Assembly (NCBI RefSeq): GCF_028009165.1
Contig: NC_079243.1
Coordinates: 2,046,001-2,110,000, forward strand
DNA: 64,000 nt
Source: Akanthomyces muscarius
Taxonomy: Eukaryota; Ascomycota; Sordariomycetes; Hypocreales; Cordycipitaceae
Direction: 5' to 3'
Shown one piece after another: positions 1 to 12,778 of the stretch; within the stretch, counting starts at the first letter, position 1; every line of letters begins with the position of its first letter. Both the position numbers and the translations under genes were made by a program. The notes under the pieces were generated by a model, which saw only the letters and a program-made list of their open reading frames with translations, did no database searches and was not told the DNA's origin.

Positions 1-311
1 GAAGGAGGGCTCGCGTATTCTGTGCGTCGAGTTTCTCCCTGGCGAGGAGTCTACGACGCAATGGACCAAGAAGCAGCCATAGTAAGTGTACTTCTGCTCA
101 AGGTGCTGTGCCAAAGCTAATCTCGCACAGCAACATGGACATGATCCAGGCCATCGGATGGAACTCGATTGAGCGAACCGGGCCCGATTGGAAGCGGCTG
201 TTCCAAACAGTCGACACTAGGTTGCAGTATATGGGCACGGTAACGCCACCTGGCTGCTCAGTGTCGCTGATTGAGGCGCGGTTGGAGTCACAGCCTAACG
301 GAGTGCATTAA
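1..311 (+). CDS. O-methyltransferase, C-terminal part (gene runs off the left edge)
   Basis: Only the 3' end of the gene is present. Exon 2-81 joins exon 131-311 across a 49-bp intron (82-130, GTAAGT...CACAG), and the split codon gives an uninterrupted 86-residue tail. The first exon reads like the S-R-I-L-C-V-E-F-L-P-G-E strand of class I plant/fungal-type O-methyltransferases. The second exon has the D-M-I-Q-A...R-T-x-x-D-W-K-R-L-F pattern that follows it in that family, where the enzyme would methylate a hydroxyl group using S-adenosylmethionine. The S-adenosylmethionine pocket itself lies outside the window. A same-strand FSH1 hydrolase follows 302 bp downstream, a pairing common in polyketide clusters. 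The family call rests on the C-terminal pattern only; the substrate is unknown. Confidence 0.6.
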   Translation, partial: RRARVFCASSFSLARSLRRNGPRSSHSKCTSAQGAVPKLISHSNMDMIQAIGWNSIERTGPDWKRLFQTVDTRLQYMGTVTPPGCSVSLIEARLESQPNGVH

Positions 312-613
312 CCACTAAACGAAAGTTGAACGCCCCCGATTCCTGTCTCGGGGAATTAGCTGGGCTGGTGGCGTCACGACTACCTTGCACGATAGATAAG
401 ACTCGGAATCGAATAACCAGTGTGGCTTGCCAAGTAAACTGGCCGATGCGTAAGCCTAATATTTAGACCCTGTGTTTAAGTAGCCTCCCTGCATCCGCAA
501 TACTACCTCGCAAAACGTAGCGACGCCTTTGAGATCATCTTACTGCAGGAAAAAGCACAGAATATCCTGAGTTCGGCCCCCTCCCCCTCCCCGTCTTTCT
601 TCTTGTTTCCACC

Positions 614-1483
614 ATGCGTCTTGAACCAGAGAACAACCACCACCTCCCGCGAATACTGTGCTTGCACGGTGGCGGTACGTCTTCGGAGATTTTCCGACGA
701 CAGTGCCGAACCCTGATTCGACTCATTGCACCATACTTTCGCCTCGTCTTTGCCAACGGGCCCTATCCGTGCGAAGTTGCCGGGCCCGACGTTTCGGCAG
801 TCTATGCGAGCTACGGGCCCTTTCGTCGGTGGCTTCGCTGGCTGCCGGAGCACCCCTGGGTGGACAATGCAGATGGCGCTAACGCGATAGAGGCGTCCAT
901 GCAAAGCGCAATGGCTCAGGATGATGCCCAGGGCGGTCGTGGTGACTGGGTTGGGCTAATTGGCTTCAGCCAGGGTGGCAAAGTCGCCGCCAGCGTGCTG
1001 CTTGAGACGCAGGTCCGCGCTGAGACTGCCGCGCGGCGGCCCAGCTGGGCTACAGACTCTTCTCCCGTATGGTTTGCTGGAGTACAGTGGCGTTTCGGCA
1101 TCCTGCTGGCTAGCCGAGCGCCAATTGTCGCCCTCAGTGACTTAACCATGGCTCTAGACGGTGTCGGCTTTCCCAGTGATCTCTTCTCCCAGCCGCCAGT
1201 GGTGGGGGACCATGTCGAGAATGACCACCGCTTGAGGATACCTACGGTCCATGTTCATGGCACTCGCGATGCGGGTATAAAGTATCACCGTGCCCTGCTA
1301 CAAGATTTCACAGCTACGACGAGCGCGGAGCTGGTGGAGTGGGAAGGGAATCATCGGGTGCCTATCAAGACGGCCGAAGCGATGCGTATTGTCGAAGCCA
1401 CGCTTAGAGCAGCCAAGGTACGTGAAACAGTGCTGTCGTCTAGTCGCGGAGGTGACGACTTCCGCTCACGCGATCAGGTTTGA
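614..1483 (+). CDS. FSH1-family serine hydrolase (CtnB/LovG-like)
   Basis: This is a 289-residue alpha/beta hydrolase of the fungal FSH1 family, whose cluster-borne members release or edit polyketides. The fold opens with L-P-R-I-L-C-L-H-G-G-G (residues 11-21). The nucleophile elbow G-F-S-Q-G places Ser119, the acid is Asp219 in H-G-T-R-D-A, and the histidine is His247 in G-N-H-R-V-P. The Y-G-P-F-R-R-W-L-R-W motif (about 67-76) is typical of the CtnB subgroup. The length is within the family range. A small terminal intron (GTACGT at about 1417 to TAG at 1442) is possible and would change the last residues. The gene sits on the same strand as the O-methyltransferase, and AT-rich transposon DNA begins just after its stop. 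Assignment to a biosynthetic cluster is inference. Confidence 0.8.
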   Translation: MRLEPENNHHLPRILCLHGGGTSSEIFRRQCRTLIRLIAPYFRLVFANGPYPCEVAGPDVSAVYASYGPFRRWLRWLPEHPWVDNADGANAIEASMQSAMAQDDAQGGRGDWVGLIGFSQGGKVAASVLLETQVRAETAARRPSWATDSSPVWFAGVQWRFGILLASRAPIVALSDLTMALDGVGFPSDLFSQPPVVGDHVENDHRLRIPTVHVHGTRDAGIKYHRALLQDFTATTSAELVEWEGNHRVPIKTAEAMRIVEATLRAAKVRETVLSSSRGGDDFRSRDQV

Positions 1484-1889
1484 CAAGAGCTAACATTTTA
1501 TATAGAGAGCGGGCATAAAGGTTTCCAATTTTAAAAGTTAGAAGAGCTTAGAGGATATATATAAGGTTTTTTATGAAATACCATCAAGTTTTATTTTTTA
1601 ATATATTATGAACAAATGTTGTATGCAACCAGCCAAGTCAGGTGCTCTATCAGGGCACTAGCAGCGAGGTAGCAGCTATGGGTACTGGAAAACGCCTAGA
1701 ACCACCAGGACAGGGCGAAGGCAGTCACATAACGATAAGCTAGCAGACATATAGTAAGGAGCTGCCCGCAACCTCGCAGGGAGCAGGCAGCGATAATTCC
1801 AATCGTTATCGCCGACGACAAGACTAGCCATGCATTTAGCTAAGTGTGGCGTGTCTTACATTCCAATTAACATGTCTTAGGATAAGCTT
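1484..1889. other. Gene-free transition into the RIP block
   Basis: Base composition turns AT-rich right after the hydrolase stop codon. The middle part (about 1630-1850) is closer to normal composition. I see no open frame or recognisable repeat here. Confidence 0.5.
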
Positions 1890-2014
1890 ATAAGAGTAGA
1901 ACTCTTAATAGTGAAACTATTACTTAGATTAATTAATAAAGATCTAAACTACTTAGTTATTAGAATACTCCCTTCTTAAGTACCTATCTATCTCTCTATT
2001 ATATTCCTTAAATT
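1890..2014 (-). repeat. Reverse-oriented fragment of the Gypsy LTR
   Basis: Read on the minus strand, this segment matches the central and 3' part of the 420-bp LTRs at 6081-6500 and 12359-12778, including the stretch around GAACTCTTAATAGTGAAACT. Neither LTR end is present, so it is a truncated relic. Mismatches to the full LTRs are mostly C/T and G/A. Confidence 0.75.
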
Positions 2015-2129
2015 AGTTTTTTAGTAACTAATTCTTTAATTAATATAGTTAATAATTAAGTAGTATAGATAAGTAAGTAGTATACCTCTACTAACCCTTT
2101 AACCTTTAATTATAAATAATTTAACTATA

Positions 2130-3991
2130 ACGTGGTTAATAAGCGAGTCGTCTAAATAAGCGAGTCGCCCACTCCACCTAGTTTTCAGCACCTGTTATCT
2201 TAGCACTTTTATTACTTAATAACGATTTATAGAAATCCCTTTAAAAAAGGCAGGCATTATTCTTACCTTTTAAGCTCTTAAAAAAGACCTAAAACTAAGT
2301 TATAAAGAAGCTATATTAATCTATAATATACCTTAAATAACTATCTATAACTAATATAATAACTAAGTTATATAATATAACTTTATATCTAATTTAAAGA
2401 AACTTACTAATTTAAAAGAGAGAGTTATAATAAAATATATTCTTTAACTAGATTTATAAAGACTTCCCTTTTAGTATATAAATATAAAAGATATAGCGAA
2501 TTAACTACTTACTAAGTATAGTAATAGACATATTAGAGTGTACTAGGTAAAAAACCTTATATAATAATAACTAAAACTTACTATATGTTTTTAATAAAGA
2601 TATAATTATTAAAAGGCTAAATATAAAGATTTAACTATTATTTATAGTTAGTTTATACTTTTAGAGAATATAATTATAAAATATAGTATTATAAAGTCTA
2701 ATATTTATAACTTTAATAAGACTAGGTTTCTAATAGGCTTTATTATAATAAGAATAGTTATTATAAGCTCTAATTAAATTAGAAAAGTAAAAATAGTATA
2801 GTCTAGTAATAAGGAATAGGTTACTATAATTTAAATAGTAAATTCCTAAGACTTAATAGTATTACTATATATTATAGTAAAGGGCTAAAAATACCTTATA
2901 CTTTAGTATAAAAATAAACGCCTATCTTTAAATTAGTATATTAATATAAGCTTAAATAGTTAGATAATAAATAAAATTAGTATAGATTAGATTAAGTATT
3001 TTAATAAATATATAAAAGATTAAAAAGAAGGTAGTTATTACTTTTTAATTTTAGATAGCTATAAAAGTTATTACTTAACTACCTTTAAGCTTTTCTACTA
3101 AAAGAAGAATATTATTACCCTCTATATACTTATATATTTTTCCTATATACTCTAGCTTTTAGATATTAGCTATTTTAGTCTACTAAAAAAGACTTATAGG
3201 TAATAAATTAAAGATTTTATAAAAGCTAGTATTATATATAACACTAAAAAAGACTTCTTCTTTATATTTTTTAATACTTTTAATAAGTCTATTATAAAAC
3301 AAAATATTTAAAGTAGTTTTTAAAGTGTTAAAATTACCCTTTTTAATCTTAAAAAGGTTATTTCTACCTTAGAACTTAAGTTTATAATATTAAGTCTTTT
3401 AAATTTATATCTAAAATTAGCTAAATCTTAGGTCTTTTAAACACTAAGTATAGTAAATAAAGTAGTTTTATAGTCTTTAATTTTAAAAAAATAAATTACT
3501 AATTACTTAAATAGCTTTTTAACTAAAAGTCTTAATATACTTAATAGTTTTAAAAAAGGTATAATAGTTATTATATATAAGGTTATATTTTTATATACTT
3601 AAGTATAAGGCTTTAAAGCTATAAAGAAGCTAATTAGTAAGTACTAGTAGGTTAAAAAAATAAAGCTATAAACTAAAAGATCTCTTTTTATATAAGATAT
3701 AAGAGATTTAAAAGAGTAAATAGATATAGATAGTTAAGTAAAAGATAAAATATAAGCTTATAGTTATTATAAAGTAAAGGTTAAAATATATAGTTAGTAA
3801 TATAGTATATATAACTAGACTAGTTATAATATATATACTTATATTATAGATATAGATATTAGTAAGGAAGAGGATTCTAATTAATTTTAGAAATTTTTTT
3901 ATATTATAGTTAAGTTATTAATAGTTAAAAAGGGAAAAGTTAGAGAATATAGGCGACTTACTTATCTAAGTGACTTACTTATTAACTATAT
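2130..3991 (+). mobile_element. Fot1/pogo-like DNA transposon, copy A (RIP-inactivated)
   Basis: This is a 1,862-bp element with terminal inverted repeats starting ACGTGGTTAATAAGCGAGTC on the left and the RIP-altered equivalent on the right. It is flanked by a TA dinucleotide on both sides (2128-2129 and 3992-3993), the target duplication expected of Tc1/mariner/pogo elements. In the plus frames a ruined transposase is still legible: Y-N-F-N-K-T-R-F-L-I-G near 2702-2735 corresponds to the Y-N-F-D-E-T-G-F-x-M-G catalytic block of Fot1-type DDE transposases, with D to N, E to K and G to R changes as RIP would produce. Every frame carries many stops, so it is non-autonomous. Copy B (19684-21547) is its full-length partner and copy C (17290-18048) a less mutated 3' part. 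Confidence 0.9.
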
Positions 3992-6080
3992 TATTAGTTC
4001 TTAATTATAATCTTATTAAGTTACTAATAGTTAATATATAGTTATAGCTTTCTATTTTTCTTTAATACCTATAAGATTAGGTATCTTATTAAGAACTCTA
4101 ATAGTTATATATATCTCTTTTATAACATTTTATTTAAATACTCTTTAAGAGCTTTATCTTATATAAAGTTTTAAAGATATATTTTATTAAATATTAGTTT
4201 AGTATTAAATTAAAGCTTAATTTTATACTTTTAATATAAATACTCTAATAGTCTTATTTCTAACTCTCTATTAAATAACTTACTATACTTTAAGTATTCT
4301 TTAAGAATCTCTATTATATTAGCTTTAAGCTTTTTAGTAATTATATATATTTTTAAAAGCTTATTTTAATTTAATTAAAGTACTTCTTATAAGCTACTCT
4401 TATTATTATAATTATATCTTAATAAATCCTATTAGAGTTAGCTTATTTTCTAATTAACTTAAAGATTACTTACTTATAACTAAGGTATTTTTAATATAAT
4501 ATTATATTTTAAGATTACTATAATATTTAAAGTAATATAGTATTTTATATTTTATATATTAATTAAAAGTTATATTACTTTTATATTAATTACTTTTTAG
4601 CTAAATTTTACTATATATCCTTTTATAGTTATAAGTTAATAAAACTTATCTTTTATAATTTAAAGTAATTATAGTTTATTAATAAGATTTAGTAAAATAA
4701 AGTTTTTTTATATTTTACTATTAATTATTACTTAGATTTTTCTTTTTATAATCTTTATAGTAATTATAAAGTATATAGTATTACTAATATTTATAGTATA
4801 TAAAGACCTATTAGATCTTTATTAAGGAATTAGTTAGAAGTTTAATAATAGTTATTTTTTTTTAAATTCTTTTTTTATTTATATTCCTTCCTATATAATT
4901 ATTAGTAGTAGTCTTTTAACTATTTAGAGTTTAAATAGTATTTTAATTACTTACTAATTATATTAATTAAACTTAAGCTAAATAAGTTTCTTATTACTAT
5001 ATAGTTTCTTTTATCTTTATAGTATAAGGTTATAGCTTAAATAGTATATATATTTTTATTTTTAATATAATAAGTTATATTATTATTCTTCTTAAAAAGT
5101 AATATATTAGAGGTTCTTCTCTAAATTTTCTAGTATTAAAGGTCTATTTTTAAAAAGGGTCCTTAGCTTATATACTATAACTTAAAGAATTATCTATATT
5201 TAAGTTTCTTCTAAAGGTATCTCTAGTATTTATAATATAAGTAAGAGGCCTATAAAATTATAGTATATTCTCTATATAATATACTTATAATAAGGTTTTA
5301 TTAAATATAGGTAGTACTTATTCTAATAGGTTAATATAGTAATTCTATAAGTATTATAAGGTCTATAATATCTATACTATAGATTATAATAGCTATAAGT
5401 TTAGGGTCCCTTTCTTCTATTAATAGTATACTAATAAGGCTATTAGGTCCTTAAGGGTATAAAATATATATAAAAGTATTAGTTAAGTTAAGCCTAGTTA
5501 TATATACTAGTAGCTAAGTGCTATATTCTTAATCTTCTTCTTTAGGTACTAACTAGGTTCTAAAGTCCTAGTCCTTATCTAAACTAGTATTATCTATTAA
5601 GTAGTGTTTATCTACTTCTAGGTATTACTTAGTATTAGAGATATATTCTTTACTATTTACTATACTAAAGTTTTAAGTAAGTAGGTTTATTAAACCTTAT
5701 ATAGTTATTATATTTTTATCTACCTATCTTTTCTTAATATTATTTATATAGTTAGTTATTTATTTTAATAACTATCTTAATAACAGTATTAAGTAGTTTA
5801 AGTTATTCTTCTTAATAGATATTATCTTTAACTTCTTCTTTAAGGCCTTAATAGAAGATTTTAATTAGAGCTTCTTATCCCTAATTAAGTTTAGCTATAA
5901 TCTATTTAAACTCTCTTATATAGTAAGTAGTAGATCTAGTTTACTAGAAATAAGTAAGCTATTAAGTAGCTTCCTTATACTTATTAGGGTTTTTAAAGAC
6001 ACTAAGGAGTTAGTTTTAAAGGTTTTATAGTCTAAAAAGATATAGATAATATCTATACTAGCTTTAACACTATACTTTAG
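3992..6080 (-). mobile_element. Truncated Gypsy retrotransposon, reverse orientation
   Basis: On the minus strand this region is homologous to the gag-pol part of the complete Gypsy element. The sequence starting at 3994 matches the reverse complement of about 9148 and leftward, and 5520-5640 matches the reverse complement of about 7496-7620. The similarity is clear but incomplete, and the gag part (5740-6080) looks unlike that of the complete element, so it is a related, distinct family. Transposon copy A abuts it, and the TA beside copy A matches the homologous Gypsy sequence. The complete element's 5' LTR begins at its other end (6081). It is heavily RIP-mutated and has no intact frame. 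Confidence 0.75.
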
Positions 6081-6500
6081 TGTTACGAACTAGAATACAC
6101 GCAAGGCGGACTGGGGAAGCGGCCTAAGGAGCGACTAGGCGGGCGCCTATAGGTCGCCTAATTAGGATACTAAGTTACATAACTAGATCACTATAGATTA
6201 TAGTAAGCTAGTAGTAATCTAAAGTAGTATCTTTATTAGATAGATCACTTAGGATTACTAGTAATCTAAGTAATCTAAGGAATATAATAAAGAGATAGAT
6301 AGGTACTTAAAGAGGAGGTATTCTAGTAGCTAGGTAGTCTAGATCTCTATTAATTAATCTAAATAATAGTTTCACTATTAAGAGTTCTACTCTTAACAAA
6401 CACCTATAATACTACTTAATATACTACCTTATAGCTTTAAGCCTAACTTACTCTTTAAGAAACAGACCTACTATAACTTAGTAAATAAGCTATTATTATA
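6081..6500 (+). repeat. 5' LTR of the Gypsy element
   Basis: It begins TGTTACGAACTAGAATACAC and ends ...CTATTATTATA, where the terminal CA has probably become TA by RIP. It keeps GC-rich patches (about 6108-6160) and is slightly less mutated at its start than the 3' LTR. It is the same length as the 3' copy. Confidence 0.88.
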
Positions 6501-9500
6501 TTTTAATTAATCCTATTTAGTAAGTTACCCTTAAAACTTTAAGTAGTTAACCTTTATAATATCTACTATAAGCGGAAACACTACTAACCCTACCTAATAT
6601 ATAGCGTAAATAAGGTAGTAAATTAAAGCCCTTACTACCTAGATCTAGTCTATATAGGCGAATAACTTAGTAACCCTTACACTCCTTAAGTTCTCTAAGC
6701 CTAAACCGTTTAATAGTACTAGAAGAGATATACACATATTTCTAACTTAAACTAAGGCCTACCTTTAAGTTAATACTACTATCTTTAACCTTACCACTTA
6801 GATACTTTATATTAGGAACCTTCTTACTAGTAAGGTAATAGAATAATAGGAACTAACTCTTAGGGATTATCTTAATAATAAAACCCTTAAAGATAAAACT
6901 GTTTAAATCTTTACTTACTATATAAACTTTAAAGAAGCCCTAACTATTATATTTAGAGACCCTAATAAAATCTAAACTGCTATATATAAACTTAAGACCC
7001 TAAGATAGACTAGTTCTACTTAGTACTTTATATATAAGTTCTAATAAATTACTACTAAACTTAAATAGGATAATAAAAGTTAGATAGAACTCTTTTATAA
7101 TAGACTCTAAGAAGATATAAAAGACGATCTATATAAAATAGATTAACTAGATTCTTTTAATATATTTATAGAAATAGTAATTAAAATTAATAACTAAAAC
7201 TATACTAGACGCCTTAAGAAAGGAGGATAGGCGTAAAAAAACGCTAAAATATAAACCTAATAATACTAACTAAACACAGAATAGCAATAAGGCGGATCTA
7301 CAGCTTATAGTGTTCACCTAGGCCTAATAGAACTAGACGCTATAAATAAAGAAAAGGGTAAAACTTATTATAACTATAGTAAGACTAGACACTTTACTAA
7401 TAAGTGCCACGCCCTAAAGAAATAATAGAAGCCTGTGGGAGAAGGATGAAAGCTCTATATAGCTAACCGTAAAGACTTACCTATATAAAACCTTAGTATA
7501 GTAAATAGCGAAGAATATATCTCTAAGCCTAAACGCTACTACTATTTAGTAGATAATACTAACTTAGACGAAGACTAGGAATTTAGGACCTAACTAGTAC
7601 CTAATAAGGACGATAAACTCGCACTTACCACTCTAGATATAAAGGAAATATTTAACTATATTCCTATAACACCTTTAGAGCTAATTAAATAATATATAAT
7701 TAAAGGACACTCTTACTACTAAAATAGATAACTTAAACTAGTTCTTATCTAAGGAACTAATATCTTAAACCCTACTATACTTATAGCTATCCTAATAAAT
7801 GCTAAGATAGGAGAATTACTAATCCTAAAAGTCAACCCTAAGACACCTAAGGTAAGTATAATATACTATAACTATATAACAATCTTATAGGCTTCTTACC
7901 TATTTAATAACTATAGACGTTACCTCTAGAAGAAAATTAAATATTAATAGTTCCCTAATAGTGATATATATAACAGACCTTTTACTAAAAAAGAACTTTA
8001 ATACTAGATAATTAAGGAATAAAGAGAGTTATTAATCTCTCTTAAAATTAATACCTAAATATACTATATTAAGGATAAAAACGCCTATACTATCTATACT
8101 ATAACCTTATACTATAAGGATAGAGGAAATAGTATAAGGATAAGAAGTATATTTAACCTATACTTAATTAATATAAAAGGTAGATAACCTAACTATTACT
8201 AAAACTCTAATAAAAGAAAACTAATTATCTTTAAGACATTCTAAAAGATAGACTAATAAGAGGAAGATACTAAATAAGAATTAGGAAATAATAGTTATTA
8301 TTATAATTAAGACTAATTCCTTAATAGAGATCTAATAGGTCTCTATATACTATAAATATTAGTAGTACTATATACTTTATAATTACTATAAAAATTATAA
8401 AAAGAAAGATTTAGGTAATAATTAATAGTAGAGTATAAGGAAACTTTATCTTACTAAATCTTATTAATAAACTATAATTACTTTAGACTATAAAAGATAA
8501 GCCCTACTAACTTATAACTATAAAAGGATATATAGTAAAATTTAGCTAAGGAGTAGTTAATATAGAAGTAATATAACTTCTAATTAATATATAAAGTATA
8601 AAACACTATATTACCTTAGATATTATAATAATCTTAAAATATAATATTATACTAGGGATATCCTAGTTATAAATAAGTAATCTTTAAATTAACTAAAAAA
8701 CAGGCTAACTCTAATAGGATCTACTAAGATATAATTATAATAATAAGAGTAGCTTATAAAAAGTACCTTAATTAAATTAAGACTAGCCTTTAAGAATATA
8801 TATAATTACTAAAAAGCTTAAAGCTAGTATAATAAAGATTCTTAAGGAATACTTAGAGTATAGTAAGCTATTTAGTAGAGAGCTAGAAATAGGACTATTA
8901 GAGTATTTACACTAAGACTATAAGATTAAGCTCTAACTTAGTACTAAATTAATATTTAATAAGATATATCCCTAAAACCTTATATAAAATAAAGCTCTTA
9001 AAGAGTATCTAAATAAGATATTATAAAAGGGATATATATAACTATTAGAGTCCCTAATAGGATACCTAATCTTATAGGTACTAAAAAAAAAATAGAAAAC
9101 TATAACTATATATTAACTATTAATAACTTAATAAGATTATAATTAAGAACTAATACCTATTACTACTTATTATAAAGATATAAAATAAGCTTAAATAAGC
9201 TAAATAGTTTATTACTTTTAACCTAAAAGGAGCTTATAATCTAATTTATATAACTAAAAGTTATAAGTAGAAAACCGCCTTTTAAACTATAAAAGGACAC
9301 TTTAAGTATCTTATAATACTATTTAGCCTTACTAACACACTTATAATATTCTAAACTATAATTAATAATATTCTATAGAAATAGCTTAATAAATTTATTA
9401 TTATCTACCTTAATAATATCCTTATATTCTCTAATAGCCTTAAGGAATATAAGAAATATATATATAAGGTACTATAGACACTATAAGATAATAAGCTCCT

Positions 9501-12358
9501 TATTAAAATAACTAAGAGTAAATTCTACTAATATAAAGTTAAATTCTTAAAATATAAAATTATACTAAGATAAATTAGGATTAGTCTATCTAAAATTAAA
9601 GATATTTAGAACTAGCCTATACTAACTAATATTAGAGAAGTAAGAGGATTCCTTAGATTTATAAACTTCTATTAACACTTTATTTATAAATTTAGAGAAA
9701 TTATAATTCCTCTTACTAACCTTATAAAGAAAGATAATAAATTCTAATAGATAGATAGGGAAGCTAATACCTTCTAGAAACTAAAAGAGAAAATCCTAAA
9801 TAAGCTAGTTCTACTTATAGCTAATCCTAAAAAACCTTTTAAAGTAGAAACTAACACTTCTAATTATATACTTAGTAGATAACTTAGATAATAAGATAAT
9901 AAAGACTAACTTTACCTAATTACGTTCTTCTTAAAGAAACTTTATAGACTAGAATTAAACTATAATATATATAATAAAGAACTTATAGCTATTATTAAAG
10001 CCTTTAAGGAATAAAAGTATTATCTAAAAGGAGTAAACTATAAGGTTAAGGTCTATACTAACTATAAGAACCTAACCTCCTTTATAACTATAAAAGATCT
10101 AAATAAATAATAGATTAGATAGTATAAAACCCTAATAGATTATAATTTTAAGATTATATATTATAAAAGATCTAAAAATAGAAAAGTAGATACACTTAGC
10201 TAAAAAGAGGATCTAAAAACAGAATAGTAAGTAGATAATACACCTTTACTATACTAAACTAAGAATAGGAACTTTATACTAAACACCTAAGAAATTAATA
10301 TAACTTAATAAGTATAACTAGATAATATCTAGCTATAAAGAATTAAGTTAAGAATCTAAGGAGACTATCTAACTAACACTTAAAGATTAACCTTATTTCT
10401 TATATAAAAAGAAAATAACTATTTTTATAATAATTAACTATATATCCTAACTATATTATAGAAATAGCTTATAGAAGAAATATATATACACCTATTATAT
10501 AGATATTAAGGTATTATAAAAATAATTAGTTAATTAAGAAAATTATATAACTTCCCTAAAAGTAAGAAGATTATATAAGAAATTATTAGGAAATATAATA
10601 TTTATAATAAAGTAAAGTTAATATAATATACACCTTATAATAAACTATAATTAATATTACTACCTAAAAGAGTATAATAAACTATTATTATAGACTTTAT
10701 TATTAAACTACTAAAGTCTAAAGAACCTATAATAAGAGTACTCTATAATAGTATCCTAGTTATTATAAACAAACTTATAAAGTATACCTATTATATTCCC
10801 TATATAGAATCTAGTAATATTAAAGACCTAGTATATATACTCTTTAAAATAGTTATTACTTAATATAATTACTAATAAAACTTATATTAGATTATAATAA
10901 ATTATTTATATTAAACTTCTAGAAATACCTTATAGAAATAATAAAGATTAAATAAAGCTTATCTATAATATTCTACCTATAGTTAGATAGTTAGACTAAA
11001 ATTCTAAATTAAATACTAGAATAATACTTATAAAACTATATTAACTACTAGTAAGATAATTAGGTAGAATAACTACTACTTATATAATAGGCTTATAATA
11101 GCTCTAAAATTAATAATATAAAAATGTTACTATTTAAAGTAAATTATAGATTTAACCCTATTATTAAAATATATATAATATAAAATATAAATATACTAAT
11201 AGCTATAATATATATAGTAATAATTATAAATATATAAAAACACTTATAATAAGAATAGATATTTTTATAAAACTATATAAAGTACTATATAGATAAAAAG
11301 AGATTACTAATACTAATCCTAAAAGAGGGATATAAAGTCTACTTTATATATAAAAATATTAAAATAAAATAACCTAGTAATAAACTTAACTAAAAGAAAA
11401 TTAGACTATTCCTTATTAAATAAAAAATATTAAATACTAACTATAAACTATTATTACCTAATAGAATAAAGATCTATCCTATATTCTATATTTTACTACT
11501 TAAGAAAGTATTAGATAATATTATAGTCACTATAGATATTATTATAGAAAATAATAATATATATAAAATTAAATAAATACTTAAAGTATAAGGAAACTAT
11601 AAGAAATATAAATATCTTATTAAATAGAAAGGATACCTAAACTCTAAGAACACCTAGAAACCTATTAAGAACCTTATAGGTTACTTAGACCTACTTTAAT
11701 AGTTTAATAAATAATATTCCACTTATTAAGTTCCTTTTTAAGTATCTATAATAAATCTAAGAAAATAATATTCTAGTCTACTATATCTATATAGCTAAAA
11801 GACTATACCTTTATTATAGCCTCTAACTTAGCTTACTTAGACTTATTAAGTTTATCTAGTAACTAAAGACTATACTTAACTATAATAGAACTATAAGTTA
11901 TAAGAGACTTATATTATTTTTATAGACGTTCTAACTTAACTAGCGCCTTAGAAGATTCTCGCTAAAGACGTTAAAGGAGAGTAGTGGCCTCCTTCTCTTT
12001 ATAATATAAACGTTAAGATTCTAAAATAATCTAATTAAAAGAAGATATTAACACCCCTAAGCTATTATAAGAACGACCTTAATAGACGTATTCCTTATAA
12101 TAAGAAACACCTTCTATTATTTTATAGGAAAGCTTCTTAGAATAATAAAAAGAATAAGGCATAATAATAACTCTAAATTCTTTAATAGTAGCGGCTAGTC
12201 TTAAACGCTATTTAGTTTTAGTAAAATAAGGCTTAGTAACACAGTTAGATATAGCGAAATATAATAGTATAAGAGGAAGAAAGGACCTATAAATATAAAA
12301 GATAAGATAAGCTAGCTATAGTGGCCTTAAGGATAAGACTAATAGGGGAGGAGTATTA

Positions 12359-12778
12359 TATTATAAACTAGAATATATATAAGGCGGACTAGGGAAGCGG
12401 CCTAAGGAGCGACTAGGTGGGCGCCTATAGGTCGCCTAATTAGGATACTAAGTTATATAACTAGATTACTATAAATTATAGTAAGCTAGTAGTAATTTAA
12501 GGTAGTATCTTTATTAGATAGATCACTTAGGATTACTTATAATTTAAGTAATCTAAGGAATATAATAGAGAGATAGATAGGTACTTAAGGAGGAGGTATT
12601 CTAGTAGCTAGGTAGTCTAGATCTCTATTAATTAATCTAAGTAATAGTTTCACTATTAAGAGTTCTACTCTTAACGAACACCTATAATACTACTTAACAT
12701 ACTACCCTATAGCTTTAAGCCTGACTTACTCTCTAAGAAACAGACCTACTATAACTTAGTAAATAAGCTATTATTATA
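12359..12778 (+). repeat. 3' LTR of the Gypsy element
   Basis: It aligns along its whole length with the 5' LTR without net indels. Its start is TATTATAAACTAGAATATAT, differing from the 5' LTR by C-to-T and G-to-A changes. It is preceded by the purine-rich tract at 12341-12353 with five bases between. Confidence 0.88.

Larger units (their letters stand above)
6081..12778 (+). mobile_element. Ty3/Gypsy chromovirus LTR retrotransposon, nearly complete, RIP-inactivated
   Basis: The element is 6,698 bp with two 420-bp LTRs. Degraded coding domains follow in the order expected of a chromovirus. These are gag (about 6900-7200, F-K-E-A-L-T-I-I-F-R-D-P-N-K-I) and a zinc knuckle (about 7364-7410, H-F-T-N-K-C-H, with cysteine codons turned to TAT). 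Next come reverse transcriptase (F-N-L-K-G-A-Y-N-L-I near 9216 and Y-L-N-N-I-L-I-F-S near 9405, for LDLRGAYN and YLDDILIFS) and RNase H (near 9838). The integrase core follows (about 10670-10960, D-F-I-I-K-L-L-K-S), and then a chromodomain (Y-L-I-K-x-K-G-Y near 11610). A purine-rich tract, AATAGGGGAGGAG, lies at 12341-12353. Stops occur throughout. I could not recognise a target-site duplication. Confidence 0.9.

Noticed and set aside
6076..6080. Target-site duplication of the Gypsy element
   Set aside because: The 5 bases before the 5' LTR (TTTAG) do not match those after the 3' LTR (TATAC) even allowing for C-to-T and G-to-A changes.
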